Below are positions 8,143-17,147 of a stretch of 64,000 nucleotides of DNA, one piece after another. The number at the start of each line of letters is the position of its first letter. Positions within the stretch are counted from its first letter, which is position 1. This DNA comes from Rhodococcus qingshengii (GTDB lineage Bacteria > Actinomycetota > Actinomycetes > Mycobacteriales > Mycobacteriaceae), in contig NZ_JAJNCL010000011.1 of the NCBI RefSeq assembly GCF_021025955.1, forward strand, positions 1 through 64,000. The letters run 5' to 3'. Under the pieces are notes generated by a model. That model searched no databases and was not told the DNA's origin. It saw nothing but the letters and a program-made list of their open reading frames with translations. The position numbers were made by a program, and so were the translations under genes.

Positions 8143-10683
8143 GTGAGCGCACAAGATCTGTCCATCGAACTTCGCCGAGCGCTGTCGGGCGTGGCACGCA
8201 CGCCGCGTCTGCTCGTAGCCTCCGACTACGACGGGACGATGGCACCTATAGTCGCCAACCCGGACAAGGCGTATCCACGCGTGGAAACGGTGCGTGCGCT
8301 CCGCTCCCTCGCCAGCCTGGCGTCGACGACGGCTGCCGTGATCTCGGGCCGCGCCCTCAAGGATCTGGCTGCGCTGTCCCGACTTCCCGCCGAAGTGCAA
8401 TTGGTCGGCAGCCACGGCTCCGAGTTCGACATCGGATTCGTTCACGCGATCGACGCCGACGCCAGGAAACTGCTCGACGAGATCGTCACCGAGTTAGGCC
8501 GAATTGCCGCCGACACCCCTGGGGCAACGGTGGAAAAGAAGCCCGCCAGCGTCGCACTGCACGTACGCAACAGCAGCGCCGACGACGCCGAGAAGGCGCT
8601 CATCGCCGTTCGCACCGAATCGGCACTCTGGCCGGGCGTTCAGGTCACCGAGGGCAAATCGGTGGTCGAGTTGGCGGTCATCGCCACCGACAAGGGCCAC
8701 GCACTCGACTTGATTCGCCATCAGGACGGCGCTACCGCTGCCGTCTTCATCGGGGACGACGTGACCGACGAAAAGGCGTTCAGCAGGCTTCAGGGGCCGG
8801 ACATCGGAATCAAGGTCGGCAGCGGGGACACCGTCGCCGACTATCGCGTCGACAGCACCGAAGATGTCGCTGCCGCTCTGGCGTTCCTGCTCGACGAGCG
8901 TCGTACGTGGCTTTCCGGTGCCGACGCTCCGCCCATCGAGCGGCTCTCGATGCTCGCCAGTCCGCGCACCGTCGCTTTGGTGACCCCGGATGCGACGCTG
9001 ACCTGGTTGTGTCACCCGGAACCGGATTCCGCAGCAGTCTTCGCGCACCTTCTCGGCGGAACCGGGGCGGGCCATTTCACGGTCGGGCCTCGCCGCACAG
9101 CCTTGCCGCTGAGCCAAAAGTACATCGACAGCACGATGACCGTTCAGACCCGCTGGGCGAGCCTGTCCGTCACCGACTACCTCCCCCACGACGTCCCGCA
9201 GGGACGAACCGACCTTACTCGCATCATTTCCGGCCAGGCCGACGCGATCGTCTCGTTTGCACCCCGTCCCGAGTTCGGCCAAGGCCAAGTCACCCTCGAG
9301 GTCGTCGACGAGGGTATTCGGGTCCTCGGCACCAACGAGCCATACATACTCCGCTCCCCCGGCGTGCTGTGGAACATCGCCACCGACGGAAACCAACAGA
9401 CCGCACACGCCATCGTCGAGCCGTCCAAGGGTGACGTCGTACTCGAATTGCGCTGCGGAACAGAAGAAATCGGCCCCTCGGAGATTCCGGAGATCGAACG
9501 CCGAGCGACTTCGGAGGCGTACTGGTCCGATTGGGCCAAGACGCTCGAACTGCCGAAGCTGAAGCCGGACTTGATGAAACGCTCTGCGCTGACCTTGCGC
9601 GGGCTGGTTCACGCCGATTCCGGTTCCATCATGGCCGCCGCGACTACATCCCTGCCGGAAGAGATCGGCGGAGTCCGCAACTGGGACTACCGCTATTGCT
9701 GGTTGCGCGACGCCGCCCTCACCGCAACAGCTCTCGTGAGCGTCGGATCCACCGACGAAGCCGAGAACTACCTCGACTGGGTCCACCGCGTGCTCGAAAC
9801 GCTGCCGGGACCCGAGCGCCTGCACCCCCTCTACACGCTGTACGGGACTTCGCTACCGCCCGAGGCCGTCATCGACTCACTGCCCGGGTACGCCGGCTCC
9901 CGGCCGGTCCGCGTCGGTAACGCTGCAAATCAGCAGGTTCAACTGGACGTGTTCGGCCCGATCGTCGAGCTGATCGTCGAACTGGCAAATGCACGCGAAA
10001 AGGCCGGTGCTGCTGACCCTTTGAGTGACCGCGACTGGGAACTGGTGTGCGCCATGGTCGAAGCAGTACAGCGACGCTGGTTCGAACCCGACCACGGTAT
10101 CTGGGAAATTCGCGACAACCCGCGCCACCACGTCTACTCCAAGGTGATGGGTTGGGTCACCGTCGACCGCGCTGTCGATCTTGCTGCCCGCTTTTCTCGT
10201 GAGGCTCTTCCCGAGTGGGCGGAACTGCGTGACCAGATCGCCGACGAAGTACGCCACAAGGGATGGAAGGACGACGTCCAGTCGTACACCGCTGCCTACG
10301 ACGGTACCGATCTCGACGCCGCTACTCTGCACATCGGACTGTCGGGACTGATCGATCCGACGGATCCACGCTTCGCCGCAACCGTCGTAGCCACCGAGGC
10401 TGAACTACGCAGCGGCTCAACGGTATACCGCTACCATCACGACGACGGCCTGCCCGGCATCGAAGGTGGATTCCACCTGTGTGCCGCCTGGCTCGTCGAG
10501 GCCTACCTACTGATCGGGCAACGCCTGCAAGCAGAGGCACTGTTCGACCAGTTGGTCGCGGCAGCGGGTCCCACCGGACTACTCGCGGAGGAGTACGACC
10601 CCATCGCGGAACGCTCCCTGGGCAACCACCCCCAGGCGTACAGCCATCTGGGATTGTTGCGCTGCGCCCAACTCCTGGCGTGA
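8143..10683 (+). CDS. Trehalose-6-phosphate phosphatase fused to GH15 trehalase/glucoamylase-type hydrolase
   Basis: The 846-residue bifunctional protein starts at GTG 8143. Residues about 20-250 are an OtsB-type HAD phosphatase with the nucleophile motif SDYDGT and the Mg-binding GDDVTDEKAF. Residues about 265-846 are a glycoside hydrolase family 15 unit with NWDYRYCWLRDA, the general-acid segment HGIWEIR, and the late LLAEEYDP segment expected for the base. Family knowledge suggests trehalose-6-phosphate dephosphorylation, followed by trehalose or alpha-glucan hydrolysis. No signal peptide is visible, so it should be cytosolic. No otsA is adjacent. The activity of the GH15 half (trehalase or glucoamylase-like) cannot be settled by eye. 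Confidence 0.88.
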   Translation: MSAQDLSIELRRALSGVARTPRLLVASDYDGTMAPIVANPDKAYPRVETVRALRSLASLASTTAAVISGRALKDLAALSRLPAEVQLVGSHGSEFDIGFVHAIDADARKLLDEIVTELGRIAADTPGATVEKKPASVALHVRNSSADDAEKALIAVRTESALWPGVQVTEGKSVVELAVIATDKGHALDLIRHQDGATAAVFIGDDVTDEKAFSRLQGPDIGIKVGSGDTVADYRVDSTEDVAAALAFLLDERRTWLSGADAPPIERLSMLASPRTVALVTPDATLTWLCHPEPDSAAVFAHLLGGTGAGHFTVGPRRTALPLSQKYIDSTMTVQTRWASLSVTDYLPHDVPQGRTDLTRIISGQADAIVSFAPRPEFGQGQVTLEVVDEGIRVLGTNEPYILRSPGVLWNIATDGNQQTAHAIVEPSKGDVVLELRCGTEEIGPSEIPEIERRATSEAYWSDWAKTLELPKLKPDLMKRSALTLRGLVHADSGSIMAAATTSLPEEIGGVRNWDYRYCWLRDAALTATALVSVGSTDEAENYLDWVHRVLETLPGPERLHPLYTLYGTSLPPEAVIDSLPGYAGSRPVRVGNAANQQVQLDVFGPIVELIVELANAREKAGAADPLSDRDWELVCAMVEAVQRRWFEPDHGIWEIRDNPRHHVYSKVMGWVTVDRAVDLAARFSREALPEWAELRDQIADEVRHKGWKDDVQSYTAAYDGTDLDAATLHIGLSGLIDPTDPRFAATVVATEAELRSGSTVYRYHHDDGLPGIEGGFHLCAAWLVEAYLLIGQRLQAEALFDQLVAAAGPTGLLAEEYDPIAERSLGNHPQAYSHLGLLRCAQLLA

Positions 10684-10708
10684 CAGCTACACCCTGACAG
10701 CTACACCC
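10681..10708. repeat. 14-bp perfect tandem duplication spanning two stop codons
   Basis: TGACAGCTACACCC occurs twice back to back (10681-10694, 10695-10708). The first copy begins with the stop of the otsB-GH15 gene. The second contains the complement of the stop of the convergent lacI-type gene (10701-10703). Confidence 0.95.
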
Positions 10709-11789
10709 GGATCCGACCTGATGTTCGCCCGGCCAGTAGTTCGGTGTCGAGCATCTCGACTATCGGAACGCCGGATCCGGACGGCGACATCAGGAGTGCA
10801 CCGGCGCGCCGGCCCTTCTCTTCCTGGGGCTGGCGCACCGTTGTCAGTGATTCGCGCAGCGCCTCGTCGACGCCGTCGAATCCGGTGATCGACAGTTGGC
10901 CAGGTACATCGATGCCCTGCCAGCGCGCCCAGTCCAAGGCGCCGAGGGCGAGCACGTCGGTGGTGCAGACGAGTGCGGTGATCTCGGGGTTGGTCGCGAG
11001 AGCTTCCGCCGCCGCCGAGTGCCCGGACTGCGATGTGTGGACGTACCGCTCGATCACCGTAAGTGAGAGTGGGTCCATGTCGGCCGCCACCATTGCGTCG
11101 CGCACTCCCTCGATCCGCTCACGCTGGACGTGGAAGTGTGGGGACTTGAGTCGTTCCTGACTGACAACGCCGTCCATCCGGTCGCGCCCCAGCCTCATGC
11201 AGAGCACGCCGATGTCACGGTGGCCGAGACCGATGAGATAGTCGGCGACCTTGCGCATGGCAGCGCGATCGTCGATGCCCACGAGAGACGCACCGGGAAT
11301 CTCGCGTGGCTGGTCGCACACGACGATCGGAATGTGACGCTCGAGCACGGCGGCAAGGTATGGGTCGTCGTCGGCCACCGAGTAGACGACAAAGCCGTCG
11401 ACACCCGCTTGTTGGACCACGGCCGCAGCGTCCACCTCGTCGCGTCCGGGACCGGCCGGGATGAGCAGCAGGCCCTGACCGGCATCCTCACACGATTCCG
11501 AGAGACCGGCCAGAAAGCTCATGGCGGCCGGGTCACGGAACGAGTAGCTGAGCGCTTCGGTGAGCAGGAGACCGACGGCACCGGCTTTACGAGTTCGCAA
11601 AGAGCGAGCGACCGGATCGGGTCCGGGATATCCGCGTCGCTTGGCCGCTTGGAGCACTCGATCCCGCAGCTCGACGGAGAGCTGATCGGGTCGGTTGTAC
11701 GCGTTCGAGACTGTAGTTCTCGACACATTGAGCTCGGCGGCGAGCGACGCCAAAGTGGCTTGACGGCGTGGCTGACGGGACCGGGGCAT
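10701..11789 (-). CDS. LacI-family transcriptional regulator
   Basis: This 362-residue protein has an N-terminal LacI helix-turn-helix (ATLASLAAELNVSRTTVSNA, residues 11-30) and hinge, followed by a periplasmic-binding-protein-like effector domain from about residue 65. It resembles the product of M. tuberculosis Rv3575c, which lies in the same place next to kstR, so it is probably an orthologue. The effector is unknown; sugar binding is typical of the family, and trehalose or a product of the adjacent convergent gene would be a reasonable guess. It is divergent from the znu-like operon, with a short palindrome between them. Confidence 0.88.
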   Translation of the reverse strand: MPRSRQPRRQATLASLAAELNVSRTTVSNAYNRPDQLSVELRDRVLQAAKRRGYPGPDPVARSLRTRKAGAVGLLLTEALSYSFRDPAAMSFLAGLSESCEDAGQGLLLIPAGPGRDEVDAAAVVQQAGVDGFVVYSVADDDPYLAAVLERHIPIVVCDQPREIPGASLVGIDDRAAMRKVADYLIGLGHRDIGVLCMRLGRDRMDGVVSQERLKSPHFHVQRERIEGVRDAMVAADMDPLSLTVIERYVHTSQSGHSAAAEALATNPEITALVCTTDVLALGALDWARWQGIDVPGQLSITGFDGVDEALRESLTTVRQPQEEKGRRAGALLMSPSGSGVPIVEMLDTELLAGRTSGRIRV

Positions 11790-11876
11790 AAACGGACGTT
11801 AGCCGTAGTCCTCGAAGTCGGCGCGTTGGGGCCGAACCGAAGGTGAACTACCAGCGACTATGCGCTAATGTGTAAC

Positions 11877-11889
11877 GGTAACGGTTTCC
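11877..11889. promoter_or_regulatory. Candidate operator before znuA
   Basis: GGTAACGGTTTCC is an imperfect odd-length palindrome (5 of 6 arm positions pair), partly duplicated (taacggtaacgg), 40 bp before znuA and 88 bp before the divergent lacI gene. It could bind a metal regulator (Zur/MntR type) or the LacI protein. It does not clearly match the AT-rich actinobacterial Zur box that I know. Confidence 0.3.
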
Positions 11890-11928
11890 AATAGCATTTA
11901 GCCCAGCCTTGGTTCAGGAGAAAAGCAC

Positions 11929-12879
11929 GTGCGTTCGTCGTCGAAATTCCGCACCGCCACCGCCCTCGCGGCCGTCTCGGTCGCCGCAACATTCGCGCTC
12001 ACCGCGTGCAGCTCCACCTCTCCGAAAGACGAAGGCATCACCGTCGTCGCATCGACGAACGTGTGGGGCGACGTCGCACAGGCCGTCGCCGGCGACAAGC
12101 TGACCGTGACGTCGATCATCAACGAGCCGTCCGCCGACCCGCACTCTTTCGAGGCGACTCCCGCCGACGCCGCCAAGATCACCGACGCATCGCTTGTCGT
12201 CTACAACGGCGGCGGCTACGACCAGTTCATCACCGACGTCCTCGACGCAGGCAAGGGCGAGCAGAAGACGGTCAACGCCTACAACCTGCTCGACGGCGGC
12301 ATCCATGCCGGCGAAACCGCGGGCGAATCGCATGACGGTCACACCCACGGCGCAGTCAACGAACACGTCTGGTTCGACATCCCGACCGTCGACGCCGTCG
12401 CACATTCGGTTGCCGATCAACTGAGCGCACTCGATCCGGACAACGCGGCAACCTACGAGGACAACGCGAAGGCATACAGCCAGAAGCTCGCCGGCGTCAC
12501 GGCCATCACCGACTCCATCGCCGCTGCCCACGCGGGCACACCGGTGGCTCAGACCGAACCGATCGCACACTATCTCCTGGTTGCCGCTGAACTGAAGGAC
12601 GCAACTCCCGAAGAGTTCACCAGCGCCATCGAAGACGGCAACGATCCGTCACCGGCCGCAATCGCCGCGACCCGCCAGCTCCTCTCGGACAAGCAGGCCC
12701 GCGCACTGGTCTACAACATCCAGACGCAGGACAAAGTGACCCAGGACATGCGCACCACCGCCGAAACCGCCGGAGTGCCCGTCGTCGAGGTTACGGAGAC
12801 TCTGCCTGAGGGCCTGGACTACATTCAGTGGCAGACGCAGACTGCGGAGTCGCTCGCAAACGCCCTCTCTGCCCAGTAA
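11929..12879 (+). CDS. Zinc/manganese ABC transporter substrate-binding lipoprotein (ZnuA-like)
   Basis: The 316-residue cluster A-I (ZnuA/TroA) binding protein starts at GTG 11929. Its lipobox is ALTAC with the lipidated Cys at residue 27. The metal site is suggested by the His in SADPHSFE (about residue 70), a His-rich loop (HDGHTHGAVNEHVW, about 125-140), and the conserved later His in PIAHYL. It is the first gene of a three-gene transporter set with the ATPase and permease that follow. The His-rich loop favours zinc over manganese, but metal specificity is inference. It would be anchored outside the cytoplasmic membrane. Confidence 0.88.
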   Translation: MRSSSKFRTATALAAVSVAATFALTACSSTSPKDEGITVVASTNVWGDVAQAVAGDKLTVTSIINEPSADPHSFEATPADAAKITDASLVVYNGGGYDQFITDVLDAGKGEQKTVNAYNLLDGGIHAGETAGESHDGHTHGAVNEHVWFDIPTVDAVAHSVADQLSALDPDNAATYEDNAKAYSQKLAGVTAITDSIAAAHAGTPVAQTEPIAHYLLVAAELKDATPEEFTSAIEDGNDPSPAAIAATRQLLSDKQARALVYNIQTQDKVTQDMRTTAETAGVPVVEVTETLPEGLDYIQWQTQTAESLANALSAQ

Positions 12880-12917
12880 TTTTTGCCCCACCATTTCCGA
12901 GAAGAACCGATCGGCTT

Positions 12918-13841
12918 GTGACAGAAACTTCCGCGAATACTCCTGTGCCCCCTGGTAACGCCGTGCCTTCTGGTAACACCGTGCCTTCAGGAAACACCGT
13001 GCCCGCTGTGACGCTGAAGGGTGCTCGATTATCTTTCGGCGCCCGCACCCTCTGGGACGGACTCGACCTCGAGGTACAGCCAGGTGAGTTCATCGCCGTG
13101 CTCGGACCGAACGGGTCTGGCAAGACCTCGCTCCTGAAGATTCTGTTGGGTCAACTGCAACTCAGCGGCGGTAGTGCTCAGATCGTCGGCACGCCGGCAC
13201 GGGCCGGTAACTCACATGTCGGGTACATCCCGCAGCAGAAGTCGATCGACGACGGCCTCCCGCTCCGCGGCCGCGACCTGGTCGGCCTCGGCGTCGACGG
13301 TCACCAGTGGGGCACGGGGCTACTGCGCCGGGGTCGTCGACGCAAGATCGTCGACGACGCCATCGCGCAGGTCAGCGCCCAGTCGTTCGCCGACGCCCCC
13401 ATCGGTTCCATGTCCGGCGGTGAGCAGCAGCGACTGCGAATCGCTCAGGCTTTGGTCGGCGACCCGCGGATCCTGCTGTGCGACGAGCCGCTGCTCAGCC
13501 TCGACCTCGCCAACCAGCACCTGGTCTCGACGCTGATCGACAAGCGTCGACGCAGCCATGACACGGCGGTGCTGTTCGTGACGCACGAGATCAATCCGAT
13601 CCTGCCGTTGGTGGATCGAGTGCTCTATCTGGTGGACGGCAAATTCCGGATCGGGACGCCGGCCGAAGTGATGACGTCCGAGGTTCTCTCGGATCTGTAC
13701 AACACCGACGTCGAGGTGCTGCAGGTTCGTGGTCGCCTCGTCGTGATCGGCACCGGAGATGCCATCGACGCGCTCGGCAGCGCCGGCGGACTGCGTCCAG
13801 GCGAAGGCGTTCACCATTCTGATGAGGATCACCACCAGTGA
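12918..13841 (+). CDS. Zinc/manganese ABC transporter ATP-binding protein (ZnuC-like)
   Basis: This 307-residue ABC ATPase probably starts at GTG 12918; the open frame extends further left into the 3' end of znuA without recognisable homology. Walker A GPNGSGKTS, signature MSGGEQQRL, Walker B ILLCDEP and the switch His in FVTHE are all intact. Before the ATPase domain is a Pro/Gly/Asn-rich stretch encoded by three 18-bp repeats. The C-terminus is His/Asp-rich (EGVHHSDEDHHQ), which may bind metal. The stop overlaps the permease start by 4 bp (GTGA). Confidence 0.88.
   Translation: MTETSANTPVPPGNAVPSGNTVPSGNTVPAVTLKGARLSFGARTLWDGLDLEVQPGEFIAVLGPNGSGKTSLLKILLGQLQLSGGSAQIVGTPARAGNSHVGYIPQQKSIDDGLPLRGRDLVGLGVDGHQWGTGLLRRGRRRKIVDDAIAQVSAQSFADAPIGSMSGGEQQRLRIAQALVGDPRILLCDEPLLSLDLANQHLVSTLIDKRRRSHDTAVLFVTHEINPILPLVDRVLYLVDGKFRIGTPAEVMTSEVLSDLYNTDVEVLQVRGRLVVIGTGDAIDALGSAGGLRPGEGVHHSDEDHHQ
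12945..12998. repeat. Three 18-bp tandem units in the 5' end of the znuC-like gene
   Basis: Copies at 12945-12962, 12963-12980 and 12981-12998 encode three in-frame hexapeptides of the form VP(P/S)GN(A/T). The unit length of six codons preserves the frame, so copy number could vary without disrupting the ATPase. Confidence 0.9.
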
Positions 13842-14719
13842 GTAACAAGTTCACCGACGCGATGTCGCGGATGTTCGACGTGTCCGCCACCGTCGATCTG
13901 CTGCAGTACGACTTCGTCCAACAGGCGTTGATCGCAGGCGCCATCCTCGGATTGCTGGCAGGCATCATCGGGCCGCTGATCGTGAGCCGTCAGATGTCGT
14001 TCTCGGTGCACGGTACGAGTGAGCTGTCACTGACGGGTGCATCCGCCGCGCTTCTCGTCGGTGTAGGCGTCGGCTTCGGCGCCATCGTCGGATCCGTGGT
14101 CGCGGCAGTGCTGTTCGGACTGCTCGGAGCCAAAGCGCGGGACCGGGATTCGGTGATCGGTGTGATCATGGCTTTCGGCCTCGGCCTGTCGGTATTGTTC
14201 CTCTGGGCGTACGACGGTCGCACGGGAACCAGCTTCTCGTTGTTGGTCGGACAGATCGTGGCACCGGGAAACAGCGGTCTCGAACTTCTGCTGCTATGTG
14301 CGGTCATCGTGATCGGCACACTCGGATTCATCTACCGCCCTTTGCTGTTCGCGAGCACCGATCCCGAAGTTGCTGCAGCTCGCGGTGTTCCGGTTCGGGC
14401 ACTGTCGATCGTGTTCGCAGTGTTGGTCGGCATCACCGCCGCGCTCGGCGTGCAGATCGTCGGCGCTCTGCTGGTGATGTCGCTGCTGATCACTCCCGCA
14501 GCGGCCGCCGCGTACGTCACGGCAAGCCCGCTCAAGGCCACGATTCTCTCCGTCGTGTTCGCCGAACTTGCGGCCGTCGGCGGCATCCTTCTCTCGCTGG
14601 CCCCCGGCGTTCCCGTCTCGAGTTTCGTCACCTCGGTCTCGTTCGTGATCTACCTGATATGTCGACTCTTCGGATCCGCACGTCGCAAGAATGCCGGACG
14701 GATTCCGGCACACGCCTGA
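13838..14719 (+). CDS. Zinc/manganese ABC transporter permease (ZnuB-like)
   Basis: This 293-residue ABC-3 family permease starts at a GTG overlapping the ATPase stop. About eight hydrophobic segments are visible, and the family-typical VSRQMSFSVHGTSELSLTGAS region, carrying the coupling helix, lies near residues 48-68. It would form the membrane channel for the ZnuA- and ZnuC-like partners. The short basic C-terminus faces the cytoplasm in the family. The next gene, pxpA, follows after a 48-bp gap and is functionally unrelated. Confidence 0.88.
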   Translation: MSNKFTDAMSRMFDVSATVDLLQYDFVQQALIAGAILGLLAGIIGPLIVSRQMSFSVHGTSELSLTGASAALLVGVGVGFGAIVGSVVAAVLFGLLGAKARDRDSVIGVIMAFGLGLSVLFLWAYDGRTGTSFSLLVGQIVAPGNSGLELLLLCAVIVIGTLGFIYRPLLFASTDPEVAAARGVPVRALSIVFAVLVGITAALGVQIVGALLVMSLLITPAAAAAYVTASPLKATILSVVFAELAAVGGILLSLAPGVPVSSFVTSVSFVIYLICRLFGSARRKNAGRIPAHA

Positions 14720-14767
14720 ACACCGCGAGCCCGCATATCTCGAAGCTCATGTACCTAGAATCGAAGT

Positions 14768-15529
14768 ATGGGCTACAGCGTTGATCTGAACAGCGACCTC
14801 GGCGAGGGCTTCGGAGCCTGGACCCTGGGCGACGACGACGCGATGCTCGAACTTGTCACAAGCGCGAACATGGCCTGTGGATTCCATGCCGGCGATCCGA
14901 CGACACTGTTGGCGACTTGCGAATCCGCAGCCACCCGCGGCGTACGTATCGGCGCGCAGGTGGGGTACCGAGACCTCGCCGGTTTCGGCAGGCGCTTCAT
15001 CGACGTCTCTCCGAACGACCTGACCGCCGACGTCATTTATCAAATAGGAGCGCTCGACGGTTTGGCTCGTGTCGCCGGATCGCGGGTCACGTACGTCAAA
15101 CCCCACGGCGCGCTCTACAACGCGATCGTTCATCACCGTCGGCAAGCACGGGCCGTGGTCGCCGCTGTTGTCGCCTACGACAGTTCGCTACCTGTTCTCG
15201 GACTGCCGGGTTCGGTGTTTCTGGAAGAAGCTCGCGATGCCGGACTCGAAATCGTCGCCGAGGCTTTTGCCGATCGCGCGTACACGGCGGAAGGCACCCT
15301 GGTCCCCCGCACCGAGTCGGGCGCCGTTCTGCACGACCCGACGCTTGTTGCAGAACGGGTTCGGCGAATGGTCGTCGACGGCGAGTTGGACGCAGTCGAC
15401 GGGAGCACGTTGAAAGTCGCTGCCGCATCGGTGTGCGTACACGGTGACAGTCCAGCAGCCGTCGACATGGCCGTGGCAATCCGCGCTCTCCTCGACTCTT
15501 CCGGCGTCGAGATCACACCGTTCACATGA
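14768..15529 (+). CDS. pxpA: 5-oxoprolinase subunit A (LamB/YcsF family)
   Basis: The 253-residue protein matches the LamB/YcsF family from end to end: [12 protein letters not shown] at the N-terminus, [12 protein letters not shown] around residue 37, and [10 protein letters not shown] around residue 112. PxpA with PxpB and PxpC makes the ATP-dependent enzyme that opens 5-oxo-L-proline to L-glutamate. The stop overlaps the pxpB start by 4 bp. 5-Oxoproline forms spontaneously from glutamine and from glutathione-like turnover, so the operon is a housekeeping repair function. Confidence 0.93.
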   Translation: MGYSVDLNSDLGEGFGAWTLGDDDAMLELVTSANMACGFHAGDPTTLLATCESAATRGVRIGAQVGYRDLAGFGRRFIDVSPNDLTADVIYQIGALDGLARVAGSRVTYVKPHGALYNAIVHHRRQARAVVAAVVAYDSSLPVLGLPGSVFLEEARDAGLEIVAEAFADRAYTAEGTLVPRTESGAVLHDPTLVAERVRRMVVDGELDAVDGSTLKVAAASVCVHGDSPAAVDMAVAIRALLDSSGVEITPFT

Positions 15530-16140
15530 TCACGATCCTGCCCGCCGGTGAATCCGCAGTCCTCGTCGAGTACGAGGAACTGCCGAGCGTGCTGGGCAAC
15601 TTCAGGGCTCTCGACGCCAGTCGGATCCCCGGAGTGATCGACCTGATTCCCGCGGCGCGAACCATCTTGATCGAATACGACAACACGATCACCGGGCGCA
15701 AACTCGTAGAGAAATGGGTCCGTGAGGCCGTACCGATCGAACTCACAGCAAACGAGAGCGGACCTGCTGTCGAGATTCCGGTCCGCTACGACGGCCCCGA
15801 TCTCGTAGAGGTGGGCAAGATGACCGGACTCGGGGTCGACGGTGTGATCGATGCTCACACGGCTGCGTCGTGGACCGTCGCGTTCATCGGATTCGCTCCG
15901 GGGTTCGCATATCTGACCAGCAGCGAGAGAAAGCTCGAGGTTCCACGTCGATCGGACCCGCGCAGGCAGGTCCCGGCCGGTGCAGTCGGGTTGGCCGGAC
16001 CGTTCTCGGGCGTCTACCCGCGGCGTTCCCCGGGCGGCTGGCAGTTGATCGGAACGACGGAACTGTCGGTGTGGGACGCCGAGCGCCGCTCGCCGGCACT
16101 GCTTCTACCCGGCACCACGGTCACCTTTGTCCGTGCATGA
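15526..16140 (+). CDS. pxpB: 5-oxoprolinase subunit B (KipI/allophanate hydrolase subunit 1 family)
   Basis: This 204-residue protein starts with an ATG overlapping the pxpA stop. It carries the family segments [11 protein letters not shown] (about residue 120) and [13 protein letters not shown] (about 147). It is the middle gene of pxpABC. In Bacillus the homologue was first named KipI as a kinase inhibitor, but the three-gene context supports the 5-oxoprolinase role. The family normally acts as a B-C heterodimer with the next protein. Confidence 0.92.
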   Translation: MITILPAGESAVLVEYEELPSVLGNFRALDASRIPGVIDLIPAARTILIEYDNTITGRKLVEKWVREAVPIELTANESGPAVEIPVRYDGPDLVEVGKMTGLGVDGVIDAHTAASWTVAFIGFAPGFAYLTSSERKLEVPRRSDPRRQVPAGAVGLAGPFSGVYPRRSPGGWQLIGTTELSVWDAERRSPALLLPGTTVTFVRA

Positions 16141-16197
16141 TTTTGGTGCAGGCATAATTTTGGTGTCTTCACCGCGTTGTTGCGGGACAATGGATTC

Positions 16198-17070
16198 ATG
16201 GCCTGGCTCGAGGTAGTGCGTACCGGCCCGCTCGCCACAGTTCAGGACCGCGGGCGGAGAGGCTACGGCGCCCTCGGGGTCGGCAGATCCGGCGCCGTCG
16301 ACATGATCTCGCACGACAGCGCTAACAGACTTGTAGGCAACACTTTTCGAGCGGCAACCATCGAAGTCACCACTGGGGGTTTTGCTATGCGGGCCGTCGG
16401 TTCGATGACGGTGGCAGCGACAGGCGCGCGGGTGCCGCTGGCCGTCGACGGACAGTCTGCACCTGACTACGCGAGCATCCACCTGGCTGGTGGCAGCATT
16501 CTCGAATTGGGTTACAGCACAACCGGGTTGAGAACGTACATCTCAGCACGCGGTGGCGTCGACGTCCCGCAGGTACTCGGCAGCAGATCCACCGACACGC
16601 TCTCCGGACTCGGGCCGCCGCCGCTCGCCGTCGGCGATCACCTCCTCCTCGGGGCCGAGGAAGGGACGTGGCCCACCGAAGAGTTGATTCCACCGCCGGC
16701 CCCTCCACTCGGCGCAGTTCCACTCGAGATCACGCTCGGCCCAAGAAATTCCTGGTTCACTGCCGCATCCGTTCAGGCGCTCCTTCACACCACATGGAAA
16801 GTCACCGAACACACCAACCGCGTCGGTGTCCGGCTACAGGGCCAAGGGCCTCTGCACCGCTCGCGCACGGAGGAACTGCCGAGCGAAGGCGTCGTCGTGG
16901 GGTCTATCCAGGTGCCACCAGGCGGAGCGCCCGTCGTATTTCTCGCCGACCATCCCGTGACCGGCGGATACCCCGTCATCGCCGTCGTCTCCGACGCAGG
17001 GATTGCGTCGCTGGCACAGCTGCGGCCCGGCAGCACCATTACCTTCAAGGCCACTACTCGGCCGTCGTAG
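16198..17070 (+). CDS. pxpC: 5-oxoprolinase subunit C (KipA/allophanate hydrolase subunit 2 family)
   Basis: The 290-residue protein starts at ATG 16198; a weaker in-frame start exists 21 bp upstream. Characteristic segments are TVQDRGRRGYGALGVGRSGAVD near the N-terminus (split here by family numbering at about residues 12-33), GVDVPQVLGSRSTDT, and the C-terminal DHPVTGGYPVIAVV. It completes pxpABC, 57 bp after pxpB. Subunits A, B and C together form the 5-oxoprolinase; none is active alone in the described systems. Confidence 0.91.
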   Translation: MAWLEVVRTGPLATVQDRGRRGYGALGVGRSGAVDMISHDSANRLVGNTFRAATIEVTTGGFAMRAVGSMTVAATGARVPLAVDGQSAPDYASIHLAGGSILELGYSTTGLRTYISARGGVDVPQVLGSRSTDTLSGLGPPPLAVGDHLLLGAEEGTWPTEELIPPPAPPLGAVPLEITLGPRNSWFTAASVQALLHTTWKVTEHTNRVGVRLQGQGPLHRSRTEELPSEGVVVGSIQVPPGGAPVVFLADHPVTGGYPVIAVVSDAGIASLAQLRPGSTITFKATTRPS

Positions 17071-17147
17071 CGCTGATAGTCTCAGCCGCGCCAGCAACGC
17101 TGCCGGCGGCGCTCGGCCGTCGCCAGAACCTGAAGGACTGTCACACT

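Noticed and set aside
7300-8445. 381-codon open frame on the minus strand over kstR
   Set aside because: It is antisense to a clear KstR gene; the composition is that of a GC-rich shadow frame and no family motif is seen.
8494-9825. 443-codon minus-strand open frame
   Set aside because: It lies fully opposite the otsB-GH15 gene, whose motifs are unambiguous on the plus strand.
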